Source: Ophiura sarsii
Taxonomy: Eukaryota; Echinodermata; Ophiuroidea; Amphilepidida; Ophiuridae
Length of the DNA: 64,000 nucleotides
Direction of reading: 5' to 3'
NCBI GenBank assembly: GCA_035610835.1
Contig: CM069447.1
Coordinates: 61,263,048 to 61,327,047, forward strand
The notes beneath the pieces were generated by a model. It was not told the origin of the DNA. It saw only the letters and a list, made by a program, of their open reading frames with translations, and searched no databases. Every line of letters starts with the position of its first letter. Positions within the stretch are counted from its first letter, which is position 1. The translations under genes were made by a program, and so were the position numbers. Shown here one piece after another: positions 1 through 12,093 of this stretch.

Positions 1-452
1 GCATATTGTTTGAACACGTGACCAGTGTTATAACCTATCTGTCCTCCAAATCTGGTGAAGAAATCTTTGTTTAATCTCATGTTATAGCCAAAAGACTTAA
101 CACAGATGATTTTTTTAGCAAATGACTCAGACATGTCTGAGCGAAATCCTAAATTCACCATCTGGGATCGGTTTTTTGGCTATAACTTTAGAACCAAATG
201 CCCAATGCTAATGAGGTTTTGCACGATTATTGTAGGGTATATTGTCAACATTCCCAAAAAGTTACAAGTATCAATTACGTCATTTAGGGATTGGTCAGTC
301 AATACTTAGGCAACATATACGTCAAAACATGTTATTTTTACAATTTATTTTCATGGATGTGAAACAAAATGTTGAAGAACAATTATAGTTCGTATATGTA
401 TTAATTGATTTCTAATCAACATTTGATAGACGGCATATAAAGTCAGACAAAA

Positions 453-912
453 GTGTATTAGGGACTGGCCATTAATTACTAAAGCTGTCTCTGTATATTA
501 AATGTGTGCCACTATAGGTCTATAATAGGCCTTGCAATTGTTATAGTTCATGCAAACATTACTATCTTCAGAAGATAGCAATTAATGACACGATGCCATG
601 TTATGTTCCTAGCATTAAAATATATAATCATGGAAAATAATCATAATGACATTTATTTACAAAATAAATAAAGCCACATAAACAGAATGGCTAATACAAA
701 CAAAGATAGAAGAACGAAAAGTCACTTTGTGTATTAGGGACTGGTCATTATTTACTAACGCTGTCTCTGTATGTTAATTGTGTGCGACTATAGGTGTATA
801 ATAGGCCTTGTCATTGTTATAGTACATGCAAACATTACTATCTTCAGAAGATGACACGTTGTGTTCTTAGCATTGAAATATGAAATTATGGAAAATAAAT
901 AAAGTCACATAT
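453..912 (+). repeat. Internal direct repeat of the array unit
   Basis: Two diverged copies lie at about 453-680 and 728-912. Both start with GTATTAGGGACTGG and end near AATAAATAAAG. The second lacks about 45 bases present in the first. The start motif TTAGGGAYTGG also occurs at about 284 and, inverted (CCGGTCCCTAA), at 2100-2112. That could make this segment the end of an old inverted-repeat element running from about 458 to 2112; this is inference. The same arrangement repeats in every later unit at +2392. Confidence 0.75.
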
Positions 913-1021
913 ATCAAATAATGCGCCATGAAGACAAAACTCTAAGATAACGTGCCGATTATGTAAAAAATGGACTTTATGATCGTTTAGAAATAAGCTT
1001 AGAGGCACACACAAGAAGAAG

Positions 1022-1026
1022 AAAAA
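1022..1026 (-). terminator. Pol III T-run after minus tRNA-like gene
   Basis: TTTTT on the minus strand lies about six bases beyond the 3' end of the tRNA-like sequence. It recurs in all units at +2392 steps. Confidence 0.45.
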
Positions 1027-1031
1027 TAGAA

Positions 1032-1102
1032 GCTTGGGCAAGGATTCGAACCTGGGGCCGCGGCGTGGAAGTCTCATATGTTAACCACTACACCAAGCGG
1101 GC
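1032..1102 (-). tRNA. tRNA-like gene, Gly(UCC)-like, unit 1
   Basis: Read on the minus strand, this 71-nt segment has an A box (TGGTGTAGTGG, plus positions 1085-1095) and a perfect B box (GGTTCGAATCC, 1042-1052) at tRNA spacing. The D stem GTGT/ACAT pairs fully and the T stem pairs 4 of 5. The anticodon loop CTTCCAC would give UCC (Gly), and the D arm resembles tRNA-Gly. The anticodon stem and much of the acceptor stem do not pair, so a working tRNA is unlikely. Five T residues follow on the minus strand (1022-1026), a Pol III terminator. Best read as a transcribable tRNA-derived relic or SINE head; a functional tRNA is the less likely alternative. Confidence 0.5.
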
Positions 1103-1595
1103 GTGTGTGCATGTTGTAATTGAATTATACGCTATCAATACACGTGCATTGATATTGCAGCGGTAAACCATTGCAACGGTACACCATTACAACTCATCAA
1201 ATTTCTCATTATTATGAAATGCAAAACTTTTTTTCTCAATGGATTAGTGTTAAGTGGACAATGTGAAACTCGTAGGCTATCTTTTAGAAGAAATGAATCG
1301 CATCTTCGGTATGTTTCAACGGTTCACCCCTGCTGAAATAAACATATATGACTATAGATTTATATTATTTCAGCAATGGTACACCGTTGAAAGGTAGGTA
1401 TGCGGTGCTTAATCTTTGCTTAAAAAGGGTCTATACGAACGGTATTTGTCCTCTAATCCCTTATCCATTGAAAAATCAGTTCTGTATTTCGTAACAATGA
1501 CACATTTGATGAATACTTATGGTGAACCGATGATCCATTGCGATGACAATACACGAGCATTGATAGCGTATAATTCAGTTACAATATGCACACAC

Positions 1596-1666
1596 GCCCG
1601 GTTGGTGTAGTGGTTAACATATGAGATTTGCACCCCGCTGTCCCGGGTTCGAATCCTTGTCTAAGC
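1596..1666 (+). tRNA. tRNA-like gene, plus strand, unit 1
   Basis: This is the inverted partner of the minus-strand copy. The A box TGGTGTAGTGG is at 1603-1613 and the B box GGTTCGAATCC at 1646-1656. The D stem GTGT/ACAT pairs and the T stem pairs 4 of 5. The anticodon region (GATTTGCACCCCGC) is changed from the minus copy and no longer reads UCC; the anticodon and acceptor stems are poorly paired. A run of six T residues lies at 1698-1703, about 30 bases downstream. Transcripts from the two copies would diverge from the palindrome centre. Probably a tRNA pseudogene or SINE-type promoter. Confidence 0.42.
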
Positions 1667-1697
1667 TTCTATTCGATAATGATTTATTTGTTGCTTC

Positions 1698-1703
1698 TTT
1701 TTT
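1698..1703 (+). terminator. Pol III T-run after plus tRNA-like gene
   Basis: Six T residues about 30 bases past the tRNA-like 3' end; conserved in every unit. Confidence 0.35.
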
Positions 1704-2257
1704 CTAACAATCATGATTTGCATTATTTGTTTTTAATCAGCACTATCATTGTGTCTTCTATTTCTTGAATAATCATAATGTCCTTGATTTTGGTACCGAA
1801 AGAGTGCAGATGTACTCATTCTTATAAATGGGCGTAATGGCTTGACAACTTTGATTTATTGTCAAAACAAAACAGGCATATTTCATGTTAGGTCTATATT
1901 TTAAGTTATATAGACACTGGTATTAAGATATATAGATATAGATACTGGTCTTGAGATATATATAAATGACAGGAATATGTTTTCTCAACGTTTAGCTGAT
2001 GATATATGAGGTCGAGCATCCATCTGAATTTAAATAACTGGTCATGTCTAAAGTTTCACTGCCATTTTAAGTGAAAAATATACCTCCGTATTTAAAAGTG
2101 ACCGGTCCCTAACAGAACGTTGACGCATATTGTTTGAACACGTGACCAGTGTTATAACCTATCTGTCCTCCAAATCTGGTGAAGAAATCTTTGTTTAATC
2201 TCATGTTATAGCCAAAAGACTTAACACAGATGATTTTTTTAGCAAATGACTCAGACA

Positions 2258-2525
2258 ATCAAGGAAAAAAAGGTTGGCACACTTTGTCTTAATTACGGAA
2301 AAAACCCGCCCCTCTCCCCGGAGGCAATGTTGATCCGAGTCATATTATCAGAAGCCATGGTAGGTCCCCCAACATTGATTGATGGGGGATGGGGAAGGAT
2401 ATAAGAAAGGGGGAGACTTTTGCTTTCTATTAAACAGTGCTATGTCCCAAGTCTGATCTCAATTGCGAGCACAGGGATATTTGTAATAAGTTGCGTCAAG
2501 TGTGCCAACTATTATTTTCCTTGAT
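2258..2525. mobile_element. 268-bp TIR element without TSD, copy 1
   Basis: The ends are inverted: ATCAAGGAAAA ... TTTTCCTTGAT, and further in TTGGCACACTT pairs with AAGTGTGCCAA, giving an imperfect TIR of about 30 bp. The first array unit shows the empty site at 133/134: CTCAGACA joined directly to TGTCTGAG. Comparing the two gives an exact 268-bp insertion with no target-site duplication, at the centre of a 16-bp palindrome. The interior has C-rich and G-rich blocks that could pair (CCCGCCCCTCTCCCC; GGGGGATGGGGAAGG). There is no ORF, so it is non-autonomous. Families that insert without duplication (Spy-type TIR elements, Helitron relatives) are candidates; none is proven. Confidence 0.85.
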
Positions 2526-3423
2526 TGTCTGAGCGAAATCCTAAATTCACCATCTGGGATCGGTTTTTTGGCTATAACTTTAGAACCAAATGCCCAATGC
2601 TAATGAGGTTTTGCACGATTATTGTAGGGTATATTGTCAACATTCCCAAAAAGTTACAAGTATCAATTACGTCATTTAGGGATTGGTCAGTCAATACTTA
2701 GGCAACATATACGTCAAAACATGTTATTTTTACAATTTATTTTCATGGATGTGAAACAAAATGTTGAAGAACAATTATAGTTCGTATATGTATTAATTGA
2801 TTTCTAATCAACATTTGATAGACGGCATATAAAGTCAGACAAAAGTGTATTAGGGACTGGCCATTAATTACTAAAGCTGTCTCTGTATATTAAATGTGTG
2901 CCACTATAGGTCTATAATAGGCCTTGCAATTGTTATAGTTCATGCAAACATTACTATCTTCAGAAGATAGCAATTAATGACACGATGCCATGTTATGTTC
3001 CTAGCATTAAAATATATAATCATGGAAAATAATCATAATGACATTTATTTACAAAATAAATAAAGCCACATAAACAGAATGGCTAATACAAACAAAGATA
3101 GAAGAACGAAAAGTCACTTTGTGTATTAGGGACTGGTCATTATTTACTAACGCTGTCTCTGTATGTTAATTGTGTGCGACTATAGGTGTATAATAGGCCT
3201 TGTCATTGTTATAGTACATGCAAACATTACTATCTTCAGAAGATGACACGTTGTGTTCTTAGCATTGAAATATGAAATTATGGAAAATAAATAAAGTCAC
3301 ATATATCAAATAATGCGCCATGAAGACAAAACTCTAAGATAACGTGCCGATTATGTAAAAAATGGACTTTATGATCGTTTAGAAATAAGCTTAGAGGCAC
3401 ACACAAGAAGAAGAAAAATAGAA

Positions 3424-3494
3424 GCTTGGGCAAGGATTCGAACCTGGGGCCGCGGCGTGGAAGTCTCATATGTTAACCACTACACCAAGCGGGC
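3424..3494 (-). tRNA. tRNA-like gene, Gly(UCC)-like, unit 2
   Basis: Copy of 1032-1102 with the same A and B boxes and the same unpaired anticodon stem. Confidence 0.5.
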
Positions 3495-3987
3495 GTGTGT
3501 GCATGTTGTAATTGAATTATACGCTATCAATACACGTGCATTGATATTGCAGCGGTGAACCATTGCAACGGTACACCATTACAACTCATCAAATTTCTCA
3601 TTATTATGAAATGCAAAACTTTTTTTCTCAATGGATTAGTGTTAAGTGGACAATGTGAAACTCGTAGGCTATCTTTTAGAAGAAATGAATCGCATCTTCG
3701 GTATGTTTCAACGGTTCACCCCTGCTGAAATAAACATATATGACTATAGATTTATATTATTTCAGCAATGGTACACCGTTGAAAGGTAGGTATGCGGTGC
3801 TTAATCTTTGCTTAAAAAGGGTCTATACGAACGGTATTTGTCCTCTAATCCCTTATCCATTGAAAAATCAGTTCTGTATTTCGTAACAATGACACATTTG
3901 ATGAATACTTATGGTGAACCGATGATCCATTGCGATGACAATACACGAGCATTGATAGCGTATAATTCAGTTACAATATGCACACAC

Positions 3988-4058
3988 GCCCGGTTGGTGT
4001 AGTGGTTAACATATGAGATTTGCACCCCGCTGTCCCGGGTTCGAATCCTTGTCTAAGC
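3988..4058 (+). tRNA. tRNA-like gene, plus strand, unit 2
   Basis: Copy of 1596-1666. Confidence 0.42.
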
Positions 4059-4649
4059 TTCTATTCGATAATGATTTATTTGTTGCTTCTTTTTTCTAAC
4101 AATCATGATTTGCATTATTTGTTTTTAATCAGCACTATCATTGTGTCTTCTATTTCTTGAATAATCATAATGTCCTTGATTTTGGTACCGAAAGAGTGCA
4201 GATGTACTCATTCTTATAAATGGGCGTAATGGCTTGACAACTTTGATTTATTGTCAAAACAAAACAGGCATATTTCATGTTAGGTCTATATTTTAAGTTA
4301 TATAGACACTGGTATTAAGATATATAGATATAGATACTGGTCTTGAGATATATATAAATGACAGGAATATGTTTTCTCAACGTTTAGCTGATGATATATG
4401 AGGTCGAGCATCCATCTGAATTTAAATAACTGGTCATGTCTAAAGTTTCACTGCCATTTTAAGTGAAAAATATACCTCCGTATTTAAAAGTGACCGGTCC
4501 CTAACAGAACGTTGACGCATATTGTTTGAACACGTGACCAGTGTTATAACCTATCTGTCCTCCAAATCTGGTGAAGAAATCTTTGTTTAATCTCATGTTA
4601 TAGCCAAAAGACTTAACACAGATGATTTTTTTAGCAAATGACTCAGACA

Positions 4650-4917
4650 ATCAAGGAAAAAAAGGTTGGCACACTTTGTCTTAATTACGGAAAAAACCCG
4701 CCCCTCTCCCCGGAGGCAATGTTGATCCGAGTCATATTATCAGAAGCCATGGTAGGTCCCCCAACATTGATTGATGGGGGATGGGGAAGGATATAAGAAA
4801 GGGGGAGACTTTTGCTTTCTATTAAACAGTGCTATGTCCCAAGTCTGATCTCAATTGCGAGCACAGGGATATTTGTAATAAGTTGCGTCAAGTGTGCCAA
4901 CTATTATTTTCCTTGAT
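4650..4917. mobile_element. 268-bp TIR element, copy 2
   Basis: Same as 2258-2525, carried along with unit amplification. Confidence 0.85.
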
Positions 4918-5815
4918 TGTCTGAGCGAAATCCTAAATTCACCATCTGGGATCGGTTTTTTGGCTATAACTTTAGAACCAAATGCCCAATGCTAATGAGG
5001 TTTTGCACGATTATTGTAGGGTATATTGTCAACATTCCCAAAAAGTTACAAGTATCAATTACGTCATTTAGGGATTGGTCAGTCAATACTTAGGCAACAT
5101 ATACGTCAAAACATGTTATTTTTACAATTTATTTTCATGGATGTGAAACAAAATGTTGAAGAACAATTATAGTTCGTATATGTATTAATTGATTTCTAAT
5201 CAACATTTGATAGACGGCATATAAAGTCAGACAAAAGTGTATTAGGGACTGGCCATTAATTACTAAAGCTGTCTCTGTATATTAAATGTGTGCCACTATA
5301 GGTCTATAATAGGCCTTGCAATTGTTATAGTTCATGCAAACATTACTATCTTCAGAAGATAGCAATTAATGACACGATGCCATGTTATGTTCCTAGCATT
5401 AAAATATATAATCATGGAAAATAATCATAATGACATTTATTTACAAAATAAATAAAGCCACATAAACAGAATGGCTAATACAAACAAAGATAGAAGAACG
5501 AAAAGTCACTTTGTGTATTAGGGACTGGTCATTATTTACTAACGCTGTCTCTGTATGTTAATTGTGTGCGACTATAGGTGTATAATAGGCCTTGTCATTG
5601 TTATAGTACATGCAAACATTACTATCTTCAGAAGATGACACGTTGTGTTCTTAGCATTGAAATATGAAATTATGGAAAATAAATAAAGTCACATATATCA
5701 AATAATGCGCCATGAAGACAAAACTCTAAGATAACGTGCCGATTATGTAAAAAATGGACTTTATGATCGTTTAGAAATAAGCTTAGAGGCACACACAAGA
5801 AGAAGAAAAATAGAA

Positions 5816-5886
5816 GCTTGGGCAAGGATTCGAACCTGGGGCCGCGGCGTGGAAGTCTCATATGTTAACCACTACACCAAGCGGGC
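5816..5886 (-). tRNA. tRNA-like gene, Gly(UCC)-like, unit 3
   Basis: Copy of 1032-1102. Confidence 0.5.
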
Positions 5887-6379
5887 GTGTGTGCATGTTG
5901 TAATTGAATTATACGCTATCAATACACGTGCATTGATATTGCAGCGGTGAACCATTGCAACGGTACACCATTACAACTCATCAAATTTCTCATTATTATG
6001 AAATGCAAAACTTTTTTTCTCAATGGATTAGTGTTAAGTGGACAATGTGAAACTCGTAGGCTATCTTTTAGAAGAAATGAATCGCATCTTCGGTATGTTT
6101 CAACGGTTCACCCCTGCTGAAATAAACATATATGACTATAGATTTATATTATTTCAGCAATGGTACACCGTTGAAAGGTAGGTATGCGGTGCTTAATCTT
6201 TGCTTAAAAAGGGTCTATACGAACGGTATTTGTCCTCTAATCCCTTATCCATTGAAAAATCAGTTCTGTATTTCGTAACAATGACACATTTGATGAATAC
6301 TTATGGTGAACCGATGATCCATTGCGATGACAATACACGAGCATTGATAGCGTATAATTCAGTTACAATATGCACACAC

Positions 6380-6450
6380 GCCCGGTTGGTGTAGTGGTTA
6401 ACATATGAGATTTGCACCCCGCTGTCCCGGGTTCGAATCCTTGTCTAAGC
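6380..6450 (+). tRNA. tRNA-like gene, plus strand, unit 3
   Basis: Copy of 1596-1666. Confidence 0.42.
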
Positions 6451-7041
6451 TTCTATTCGATAATGATTTATTTGTTGCTTCTTTTTTCTAACAATCATGA
6501 TTTGCATTATTTGTTTTTAATCAGCACTATCATTGTGTCTTCTATTTCTTGAATAATCATAATGTCCTTGATTTTGGTACCGAAAGAGTGCAGATGTACT
6601 CATTCTTATAAATGGGCGTAATGGCTTGACAACTTTGATTTATTGTCAAAACAAAACAGGCATATTTCATGTTAGGTCTATATTTTAAGTTATATAGACA
6701 CTGGTATTAAGATATATAGATATAGATACTGGTCTTGAGATATATATAAATGACAGGAATATGTTTTCTCAACGTTTAGCTGATGATATATGAGGTCGAG
6801 CATCCATCTGAATTTAAATAACTGGTCATGTCTAAAGTTTCACTGCCATTTTAAGTGAAAAATATACCTCCGTATTTAAAAGTGACCGGTCCCTAACAGA
6901 ACGTTGACGCATATTGTTTGAACACGTGACCAGTGTTATAACCTATCTGTCCTCCAAATCTGGTGAAGAAATCTTTGTTTAATCTCATGTTATAGCCAAA
7001 AGACTTAACACAGATGATTTTTTTAGCAAATGACTCAGACA

Positions 7042-7309
7042 ATCAAGGAAAAAAAGGTTGGCACACTTTGTCTTAATTACGGAAAAAACCCGCCCCTCTC
7101 CCCGGAGGCAATGTTGATCCGAGTCATATTATCAGAAGCCATGGTAGGTCCCCCAACATTGATTGATGGGGGATGGGGAAGGATATAAGAAAGGGGGAGA
7201 CTTTTGCTTTCTATTAAACAGTGCTATGTCCCAAGTCTGATCTCAATTGCGAGCACAGGGATATTTGTAATAAGTTGCGTCAAGTGTGCCAACTATTATT
7301 TTCCTTGAT
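7042..7309. mobile_element. 268-bp TIR element, copy 3
   Basis: Same as 2258-2525. Confidence 0.85.
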
Positions 7310-8207
7310 TGTCTGAGCGAAATCCTAAATTCACCATCTGGGATCGGTTTTTTGGCTATAACTTTAGAACCAAATGCCCAATGCTAATGAGGTTTTGCAC
7401 GATTATTGTAGGGTATATTGTCAACATTCCCAAAAAGTTACAAGTATCAATTACGTCATTTAGGGATTGGTCAGTCAATACTTAGGCAACATATACGTCA
7501 AAACATGTTATTTTTACAATTTATTTTCATGGATGTGAAACAAAATGTTGAAGAACAATTATAGTTCGTATATGTATTAATTGATTTCTAATCAACATTT
7601 GATAGACGGCATATAAAGTCAGACAAAAGTGTATTAGGGACTGGCCATTAATTACTAAAGCTGTCTCTGTATATTAAATGTGTGCCACTATAGGTCTATA
7701 ATAGGCCTTGCAATTGTTATAGTTCATGCAAACATTACTATCTTCAGAAGATAGCAATTAATGACACGATGCCATGTTATGTTCCTAGCATTAAAATATA
7801 TAATCATGGAAAATAATCATAATGACATTTATTTACAAAATAAATAAAGCCACATAAACAGAATGGCTAATACAAACAAAGATAGAAGAACGAAAAGTCA
7901 CTTTGTGTATTAGGGACTGGTCATTATTTACTAACGCTGTCTCTGTATGTTAATTGTGTGCGACTATAGGTGTATAATAGGCCTTGTCATTGTTATAGTA
8001 CATGCAAACATTACTATCTTCAGAAGATGACACGTTGTGTTCTTAGCATTGAAATATGAAATTATGGAAAATAAATAAAGTCACATATATCAAATAATGC
8101 GCCATGAAGACAAAACTCTAAGATAACGTGCCGATTATGTAAAAAATGGACTTTATGATCGTTTAGAAATAAGCTTAGAGGCACACACAAGAAGAAGAAA
8201 AATAGAA

Positions 8208-8278
8208 GCTTGGGCAAGGATTCGAACCTGGGGCCGCGGCGTGGAAGTCTCATATGTTAACCACTACACCAAGCGGGC
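8208..8278 (-). tRNA. tRNA-like gene, Gly(UCC)-like, unit 4
   Basis: Copy of 1032-1102. Confidence 0.5.
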
Positions 8279-8771
8279 GTGTGTGCATGTTGTAATTGAA
8301 TTATACGCTATCAATACACGTGCATTGATATTGCAGCGGTGAACCATTGCAACGGTACACCATTACAACTCATCAAATTTCTCATTATTATGAAATGCAA
8401 AACTTTTTTTCTCAATGGATTAGTGTTAAGTGGACAATGTGAAACTCGTAGGCTATCTTTTAGAAGAAATGAATCGCATCTTCGGTATGTTTCAACGGTT
8501 CACCCCTGCTGAAATAAACATATATGACTATAGATTTATATTATTTCAGCAATGGTACACCGTTGAAAGGTAGGTATGCGGTGCTTAATCTTTGCTTAAA
8601 AAGGGTCTATACGAACGGTATTTGTCCTCTAATCCCTTATCCATTGAAAAATCAGTTCTGTATTTCGTAACAATGACACATTTGATGAATACTTATGGTG
8701 AACCGATGATCCATTGCGATGACAATACACGAGCATTGATAGCGTATAATTCAGTTACAATATGCACACAC

Positions 8772-8842
8772 GCCCGGTTGGTGTAGTGGTTAACATATGA
8801 GATTTGCACCCCGCTGTCCCGGGTTCGAATCCTTGTCTAAGC
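8772..8842 (+). tRNA. tRNA-like gene, plus strand, unit 4
   Basis: Copy of 1596-1666. Confidence 0.42.
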
Positions 8843-9433
8843 TTCTATTCGATAATGATTTATTTGTTGCTTCTTTTTTCTAACAATCATGATTTGCATT
8901 ATTTGTTTTTAATCAGCACTATCATTGTGTCTTCTATTTCTTGAATAATCATAATGTCCTTGATTTTGGTACCGAAAGAGTGCAGATGTACTCATTCTTA
9001 TAAATGGGCGTAATGGCTTGACAACTTTGATTTATTGTCAAAACAAAACAGGCATATTTCATGTTAGGTCTATATTTTAAGTTATATAGACACTGGTATT
9101 AAGATATATAGATATAGATACTGGTCTTGAGATATATATAAATGACAGGAATATGTTTTCTCAACGTTTAGCTGATGATATATGAGGTCGAGCATCCATC
9201 TGAATTTAAATAACTGGTCATGTCTAAAGTTTCACTGCCATTTTAAGTGAAAAATATACCTCCGTATTTAAAAGTGACCGGTCCCTAACAGAACGTTGAC
9301 GCATATTGTTTGAACACGTGACCAGTGTTATAACCTATCTGTCCTCCAAATCTGGTGAAGAAATCTTTGTTTAATCTCATGTTATAGCCAAAAGACTTAA
9401 CACAGATGATTTTTTTAGCAAATGACTCAGACA

Positions 9434-9701
9434 ATCAAGGAAAAAAAGGTTGGCACACTTTGTCTTAATTACGGAAAAAACCCGCCCCTCTCCCCGGAGG
9501 CAATGTTGATCCGAGTCATATTATCAGAAGCCATGGTAGGTCCCCCAACATTGATTGATGGGGGATGGGGAAGGATATAAGAAAGGGGGAGACTTTTGCT
9601 TTCTATTAAACAGTGCTATGTCCCAAGTCTGATCTCAATTGCGAGCACAGGGATATTTGTAATAAGTTGCGTCAAGTGTGCCAACTATTATTTTCCTTGA
9701 T
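9434..9701. mobile_element. 268-bp TIR element, copy 4
   Basis: Same as 2258-2525. Confidence 0.85.
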
Positions 9702-10599
9702 TGTCTGAGCGAAATCCTAAATTCACCATCTGGGATCGGTTTTTTGGCTATAACTTTAGAACCAAATGCCCAATGCTAATGAGGTTTTGCACGATTATTG
9801 TAGGGTATATTGTCAACATTCCCAAAAAGTTACAAGTATCAATTACGTCATTTAGGGATTGGTCAGTCAATACTTAGGCAACATATACGTCAAAACATGT
9901 TATTTTTACAATTTATTTTCATGGATGTGAAACAAAATGTTGAAGAACAATTATAGTTCGTATATGTATTAATTGATTTCTAATCAACATTTGATAGACG
10001 GCATATAAAGTCAGACAAAAGTGTATTAGGGACTGGCCATTAATTACTAAAGCTGTCTCTGTATATTAAATGTGTGCCACTATAGGTCTATAATAGGCCT
10101 TGCAATTGTTATAGTTCATGCAAACATTACTATCTTCAGAAGATAGCAATTAATGACACGATGCCATGTTATGTTCCTAGCATTAAAATATATAATCATG
10201 GAAAATAATCATAATGACATTTATTTACAAAATAAATAAAGCCACATAAACAGAATGGCTAATACAAACAAAGATAGAAGAACGAAAAGTCACTTTGTGT
10301 ATTAGGGACTGGTCATTATTTACTAACGCTGTCTCTGTATGTTAATTGTGTGCGACTATAGGTGTATAATAGGCCTTGTCATTGTTATAGTACATGCAAA
10401 CATTACTATCTTCAGAAGATGACACGTTGTGTTCTTAGCATTGAAATATGAAATTATGGAAAATAAATAAAGTCACATATATCAAATAATGCGCCATGAA
10501 GACAAAACTCTAAGATAACGTGCCGATTATGTAAAAAATGGACTTTATGATCGTTTAGAAATAAGCTTAGAGGCACACACAAGAAGAAGAAAAATAGAA

Positions 10600-10670
10600 G
10601 CTTGGGCAAGGATTCGAACCTGGGGCCGCGGCGTGGAAGTCTCATATGTTAACCACTACACCAAGCGGGC
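10600..10670 (-). tRNA. tRNA-like gene, Gly(UCC)-like, unit 5
   Basis: Copy of 1032-1102. Confidence 0.5.
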
Positions 10671-11163
10671 GTGTGTGCATGTTGTAATTGAATTATACGC
10701 TATCAATACACGTGCATTGATATTGCAGCGGTGAACCATTGCAACGGTACACCATTACAACTCATCAAATTTCTCATTATTATGAAATGCAAAACTTTTT
10801 TTCTCAATGGATTAGTGTTAAGTGGACAATGTGAAACTCGTAGGCTATCTTTTAGAAGAAATGAATCGCATCTTCGGTATGTTTCAACGGTTCACCCCTG
10901 CTGAAATAAACATATATGACTATAGATTTATATTATTTCAGCAATGGTACACCGTTGAAAGGTAGGTATGCGGTGCTTAATCTTTGCTTAAAAAGGGTCT
11001 ATACGAACGGTATTTGTCCTCTAATCCCTTATCCATTGAAAAATCAGTTCTGTATTTCGTAACAATGACACATTTGATGAATACTTATGGTGAACCGATG
11101 ATCCATTGCGATGACAATACACGAGCATTGATAGCGTATAATTCAGTTACAATATGCACACAC

Positions 11164-11234
11164 GCCCGGTTGGTGTAGTGGTTAACATATGAGATTTGCA
11201 CCCCGCTGTCCCGGGTTCGAATCCTTGTCTAAGC
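11164..11234 (+). tRNA. tRNA-like gene, plus strand, unit 5
   Basis: Copy of 1596-1666. Confidence 0.42.
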
Positions 11235-11825
11235 TTCTATTCGATAATGATTTATTTGTTGCTTCTTTTTTCTAACAATCATGATTTGCATTATTTGTTT
11301 TTAATCAGCACTATCATTGTGTCTTCTATTTCTTGAATAATCATAATGTCCTTGATTTTGGTACCGAAAGAGTGCAGATGTACTCATTCTTATAAATGGG
11401 CGTAATGGCTTGACAACTTTGATTTATTGTCAAAACAAAACAGGCATATTTCATGTTAGGTCTATATTTTAAGTTATATAGACACTGGTATTAAGATATA
11501 TAGATATAGATACTGGTCTTGAGATATATATAAATGACAGGAATATGTTTTCTCAACGTTTAGCTGATGATATATGAGGTCGAGCATCCATCTGAATTTA
11601 AATAACTGGTCATGTCTAAAGTTTCACTGCCATTTTAAGTGAAAAATATACCTCCGTATTTAAAAGTGACCGGTCCCTAACAGAACGTTGACGCATATTG
11701 TTTGAACACGTGACCAGTGTTATAACCTATCTGTCCTCCAAATCTGGTGAAGAAATCTTTGTTTAATCTCATGTTATAGCCAAAAGACTTAACACAGATG
11801 ATTTTTTTAGCAAATGACTCAGACA

Positions 11826-12093
11826 ATCAAGGAAAAAAAGGTTGGCACACTTTGTCTTAATTACGGAAAAAACCCGCCCCTCTCCCCGGAGGCAATGTTG
11901 ATCCGAGTCATATTATCAGAAGCCATGGTAGGTCCCCCAACATTGATTGATGGGGGATGGGGAAGGATATAAGAAAGGGGGAGACTTTTGCTTTCTATTA
12001 AACAGTGCTATGTCCCAAGTCTGATCTCAATTGCGAGCACAGGGATATTTGTAATAAGTTGCGTCAAGTGTGCCAACTATTATTTTCCTTGAT
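11826..12093. mobile_element. 268-bp TIR element, copy 5
   Basis: Same as 2258-2525. Confidence 0.85.

Larger units (their letters stand above)
1025..1673. repeat. Nested palindrome flanking tRNA-like pair
   Basis: The left arm (about 1025-1165) and right arm (about 1520-1673) are imperfect reverse complements. They share AATAGAAGCTT at the outer ends, the tRNA-like sequences, and an inner stretch with GAATTATACGCTATCAATAC. Within the loop, 1313-1391 forms a second hairpin: TTTCAACGGT ... TGCTGAAATA pairs with TATTTCAGCA ... ACCGTTGAAA. The whole is a roughly 650-bp palindrome whose arms carry the tRNA-like genes pointing outward. It recurs at 3417-4065, 5809-6457, 8201-8849, 10593-11241 and 12985-13633. 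Confidence 0.85.

Noticed and set aside
1990..2020. Hammerhead ribozyme (CTGATGA motif)
   Set aside because: The matching GAAAC and stem arrangement is not present nearby.
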